The notes under the pieces: generated by a model
Databases searched by the model: none
What the model was told of the DNA's origin: nothing
The model's input: only the letters and a program-made list of their open reading frames with translations
Source: Bacteroidetes bacterium 2013_40CM_41_45
GTDB taxonomy: Bacteria > Bacteroidota > Bacteroidia > AKYH767-A > 2013-40CM-41-45
DNA: 64,000 nucleotides
Direction of reading: 5' to 3'
NCBI GenBank assembly: GCA_002215675.1
Contig: NGFH01000009.1
Span: 485,501-549,500, forward strand
Made by a program: the position numbers and the translations under genes
Part shown: piece after piece, positions 60,773 to 64,000 of the stretch
Numbering within the stretch: the first letter of the stretch is position 1
How the letters are laid out: every line of letters begins with the position of its first letter

Positions 60773-62014
60773 TTAAAAACTTGCTATCTTATCAGAGGCA
60801 TACTCTCCTGCCTTTAGTTTAACATATGCTTTTCTGAAGGCATCAATAGTGTAGTTAACGTCCTCAACAGTATGAACGGCAGTAGGTATAAGACGCAGCA
60901 AAATGATTCCTTTTGGCACTACCGGGTAAACTACCATAGAACAGAAAATGTTATAATTTTCCCTCATATCATAAATCAACTTGGTAGCTTCTCCTATAGT
61001 TCCGTTTAGAAATACGGGCGTAACAGGCGATTGCGTTTTACCTATATCGAACCCTGCTTCCTTTAATCCATTTTGAAGCGCATTGACAATTTTCCACAGA
61101 TTGTTTTTAAGTTCAGGTTGAGTGCGAAGCAGTTCAAGGCGTTTCAAAGCTCCCATTACCAAAGGCATAGGCATGCTCTTGGCAAAAATCTGTGAACGCA
61201 TATTATAACGAAGGTATTCAATCACCTGTGCTGTACTTGAAATAAAACCGCCAATGCTTGCCATAGATTTTGCAAACGTTCCGAAATAAATATCAACGCC
61301 ATCCATAACTCCCTGCTCTTCATGTGCGCCTGCCCCGGTTTTTCCCATAGTGCCAAATCCGTGTGCGTCATCAAGAAACAAACGGAATTGATATTTCTTT
61401 TTTAAAGCAACAATATCTGCAACGCGACCCATATCTCCGCTCATACCAAAAACGCCTTCGGTAATAAGAAGAATAGCTCCGCCCGTTTCATCAGTAAGGC
61501 GGGTGGCGCGCTCAAGCTGCTTTTCTAAATTTTCTATATCATTATGCGCATAAACAAACCGTTTGCCCATATGCAAACGAACACCATCAATAATGCAAGC
61601 ATGGCTTTCGCTGTCATAAACAATAACATCGCGCCTGTCAACCAGGCAATCAATTGCCGATACCATTCCCTGGTAGCCGTAATTGAGAAGAATAGTGTCT
61701 TCCTTTTTTTCGAAATCAGAAAGTTCGGCTTCCAGCTTTTCGTGCCAGTCGGTGTTGCCGCTCATCATACGTGCGCCCATGGGTGAGCCCATGCCATATT
61801 GGGCTGCGGCTTCTGCATCGGTTTTGCGCACTTCAGGGTGATTGGCAAGTCCCAGGTAATTATTAAGCGACCATACCAGGCATTGCTTCCCGCGAAATAT
61901 CATATGTGCCCCTATATCGCCTTCCAGCTTTGGAAATGTAAAATATCCGTGAGAATCCTTGGCATGCTGGCCTATAGGCCCGCGGTCTTGTAATAGTTTT
62001 TCGAAAAGGTCCAT
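60773..62014 (-). CDS. PLP-dependent alpha-oxoamine synthase (SPT/KBL/AONS family; candidate sphingolipid or capnine first step)
   Basis: LVWSLNNYLGLANHPEV, YDSESHACIIDG, LFLDDAHGFGTMG, FGTFAKSMASIGGF. Confidence 0.88.
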   Translation of the reverse strand: MDLFEKLLQDRGPIGQHAKDSHGYFTFPKLEGDIGAHMIFRGKQCLVWSLNNYLGLANHPEVRKTDAEAAAQYGMGSPMGARMMSGNTDWHEKLEAELSDFEKKEDTILLNYGYQGMVSAIDCLVDRRDVIVYDSESHACIIDGVRLHMGKRFVYAHNDIENLEKQLERATRLTDETGGAILLITEGVFGMSGDMGRVADIVALKKKYQFRLFLDDAHGFGTMGKTGAGAHEEQGVMDGVDIYFGTFAKSMASIGGFISSTAQVIEYLRYNMRSQIFAKSMPMPLVMGALKRLELLRTQPELKNNLWKIVNALQNGLKEAGFDIGKTQSPVTPVFLNGTIGEATKLIYDMRENYNIFCSMVVYPVVPKGIILLRLIPTAVHTVEDVNYTIDAFRKAYVKLKAGEYASDKIASF

Positions 62015-62021
62015 CTAATTT

Positions 62022-62305
62022 TTATTTAATTTCCTTTGAAGAATGGTGAATTCTTAAAACAACTATTAACTCGTTTGAATATACTTTATAGAATATTCTG
62101 TAATTTCCTTCAATTAATTCTCTGATGGTCACATCTTCTTTTTCCGGAACCATCCTGCCTACCCTTGGATAACGAGCTAATATGTCAACTCTATCGTACA
62201 GAACTGCATTAAATGGTCTGCATAATAAACTGAATCCGATGAAATAAATTGATGCATATCACGGAGGTCTTTAAGTGCAGAGCGAGTCCAGATTATTTCC
62301 GCCAT
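62022..62305 (-). pseudogene. RelE/ParE-like toxin, frameshifted
   Basis: Frame 1 MAEIIWTRSALKDLRDMHQFISSDSVYYADHLMQ continues in another frame as LYDRVDILARYPRVGRMVPEKEDVTIRELIEGNYRIFYKVYSNELIVVLRIHHSSKEIK*; 284 nt total. Confidence 0.78.
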
Positions 62306-62472
62306 TTCGCAAGTTCCCGCTTCACTTTTGCGTGACTCACTGTTCGCTTTTCTTTCACATCCTGAAGCCCTTTATCTATTTTTTCAATAACAACCAAACG
62401 TTCCATCAGGTCGTCAAGAGGAAACTCACCCGGTAGTTCCTTCAAAGCATTTATTACAATTTGTCTTTTCAT
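62293..62472 (-). CDS. Antitoxin-like small protein (59 aa) paired with the RelE/ParE-like ORF
   Basis: Read by hand: MKRQIVINALKELPGEFPLDDLMERLVVIEKIDKGLQDVKEKRTVSHAKVKRELAKWRK*; overlaps toxin start. Confidence 0.7.
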   Translation of the reverse strand: MKRQIVINALKELPGEFPLDDLMERLVVIEKIDKGLQDVKEKRTVSHAKVKRELAKWRK

Positions 62473-62488
62473 TTTGAATTTTATGTGG

Positions 62489-62496
62489 CAAAAATA
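62489..62496 (-). promoter_or_regulatory. TAnnTTTG -7 element (TATTTTTG) of the toxin-antitoxin pair
   Basis: Exact consensus 16 nt upstream of the antitoxin ATG. Confidence 0.5.
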
Positions 62497-62608
62497 GGGA
62501 AAATGTTGGAGAGGGCAGATGGCCTGATTTTATTCATTAACAGTAAATGAACAAAAAGAAAGACAGTTTAAATTATTCTCTATTGAAATGCATCCTTGTT
62601 TCAAATCG

Positions 62609-62616
62609 TATTTTTG
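62609..62616 (+). promoter_or_regulatory. TAnnTTTG -7 element (TATTTTTG), 6 nt before the ATG at 62623
   Basis: Exact consensus. Confidence 0.5.
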
Positions 62617-62622
62617 CGGCAA

Positions 62623-64000
62623 ATGAATACCGGACCAAACTTTCCCCCTGCCACTATCGAGGAACTGAAAAAAGTAATAGCTCTTACGGGCCTGCCTGAT
62701 GAACACCTGCAGTGGATATTGGACCATACAGAATTATGGGAATACGAAGACGGTGCCGTGCTTTTCAGAACGGGCGACCCGGTAGATGTAATGTGGATTC
62801 TTCTTGCAGGAAGGGTTTCTTTTTACCTCGATGTCAATGGAAAGCTGGTGTACTATTTCAATTTCGAAAACGATACTCAAACCGGCGGCGTTGGCGGCCT
62901 TCTTCCCTACTCCCGCATGAAGACTGCCCCCGGATTTTCTTATGCCGTAGGGAAAGTGCGCGGGCTTGCGCTTCACAAAAAATATTTCCAGGAACTGGAG
63001 CATCTCAACCCCGATTTCATTCAGCGGCTGGTGGGGTATATGACAGAACGGGCAAGGCACTTTGCAACGCAGCAGCTTCAGCAGGAAAAAGTAAATGCTC
63101 TCGGCCAGCTTGCTGCCGGCATTGCGCATGAGCTTAACAACCCCGCTTCTGCCATCAACCGAATCTCTGCGGAGCTTATAAAGCGAATCAAACAAAATTA
63201 TGAGCTTACAGAAAAACTTCTTCAGCACAGCATTAGCCCGCTGCAGATAAAAGGAATACATAACGCAGTTCAAAAAAAAGAATCAGAAAAGAAAGCGAGG
63301 ATGAGCGCACTGGAGCGAATTGAAAAAGAAGACTCCTTATCAGATTGGCTGGAGAAAAATAATTTCAACACAAGCAAAGGAATCAGCGAAACATTTACCG
63401 AGGTAGGGTTTTCAACAGCCGACTTAGAAGCTATCCGCATTCATGCAGGCAATGATGCATTCGTTCACATCCTGAACTGGCTCGATAACTTATTAGGCAG
63501 CCAGCGAATTATTAAAGACCTTGATGATGCTTCGTGCCGCATCTCTAACCTGGTAGGAGCTATCAAAAGCCATGTTCACATGGACCGTACCAACGAGATG
63601 CAGGCAACTAATGTGCATAAAGATTTGGAGAACACGCTTACGCTGCTCGGTTACAAACTACGCGAGAAAAATATTACGGTGAAAAAGAAATACTGCGACA
63701 ACCTTCCTGATGTTCCGGCTTATGTAGGAGAACTGAACCAGGTGTGGACGAACCTTATTGACAATTCCATTTTTGCCGTACCAAAAAACGGGGAGATTTC
63801 GATTGCAACAGAGTGCGACAGTAAAAATCTTACCGTGCGCATTATTGATAACGGTCACGGAATTCCCAAAGAAATTATGTCGCGCATCTTCGACCCGTTT
63901 TTTACTACCAAGAAAGTTGGACAAGGAACCGGCATCGGGTTAGACCTTGTCAACAGGATTGTGAAACGTCACAACGGAGAAATAAAAGTAAACTCCGTTC
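62623..64000 (+). CDS. Sensor histidine kinase with N-terminal cyclic-nucleotide-binding-like domain (3' end outside window)
   Basis: Read by hand from 62623: cNMP-like ILDHTELWEYEDGAVLFRTGDPVDVMWILLAGRVSFYL; H-box LGQLAAGIAHELNNPASAI; N/G1/F/G2 boxes (NLIDNSIFAV, IIDNGHGIP, FDPFFTTK, GTGIGLDLV). Confidence 0.92.
   Translation, partial: MNTGPNFPPATIEELKKVIALTGLPDEHLQWILDHTELWEYEDGAVLFRTGDPVDVMWILLAGRVSFYLDVNGKLVYYFNFENDTQTGGVGGLLPYSRMKTAPGFSYAVGKVRGLALHKKYFQELEHLNPDFIQRLVGYMTERARHFATQQLQQEKVNALGQLAAGIAHELNNPASAINRISAELIKRIKQNYELTEKLLQHSISPLQIKGIHNAVQKKESEKKARMSALERIEKEDSLSDWLEKNNFNTSKGISETFTEVGFSTADLEAIRIHAGNDAFVHILNWLDNLLGSQRIIKDLDDASCRISNLVGAIKSHVHMDRTNEMQATNVHKDLENTLTLLGYKLREKNITVKKKYCDNLPDVPAYVGELNQVWTNLIDNSIFAVPKNGEISIATECDSKNLTVRIIDNGHGIPKEIMSRIFDPFFTTKKVGQGTGIGLDLVNRIVKRHNGEIKVNSV

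Noticed and set aside
1-64000. CRISPR array, prophage or IS element
   Set aside because: No regularly spaced direct repeats, no cas genes, no integrase or intact transposase were seen; the only phage-like signal is the DUF2793-like segment.

Overview
This 64 kb window reads as a Bacteroidetes chromosome. Supporting signs are T9SS-type C-terminal domains, TAnnTTTG -7 promoter elements, an absence of Shine-Dalgarno spacing, and a Bacteroidetes-type primary sigma factor. Most of it is core genome: gyrA 3' part, rho, mpl, rluD, a double-length Ddl-like protein, aroQ, ctaA, the primary sigma factor, a membrane pyrophosphatase, carA, and a continuous str-S10-spc-alpha ribosomal super-operon on the minus strand (rpsL to rplQ, about 35.2-54.2 kb). 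Accessory material is scattered: an fn3 protein with a phage-type DUF2793-like insertion and a companion gene, a translationally coupled HEPN two-gene cassette, a RelE/ParE-like toxin broken by a frameshift beside an intact antitoxin ORF, a degenerate copy of a tRNA-Val, a Cys/Lys-tailed secreted protein, and a sensor kinase cut by the window end. Several genes absent from the ORF track were read by hand: rpmJ, a 44-aa membrane peptide, the 59-aa antitoxin, the frameshifted toxin, the partial kinase and tRNA-Val. The least explained structural signal is a family of iterated-word spacers inside the ribosomal operon, some sharing exact 16-22 nt words. A second pattern is a set of starts with a TAnnTTTG element only 4-7 nt upstream of ATG, which suggests leaderless mRNAs. 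No CRISPR array, rRNA, intact prophage or complete well-known defence system was recognised. All family calls come from reading protein sequence; no database search was run.
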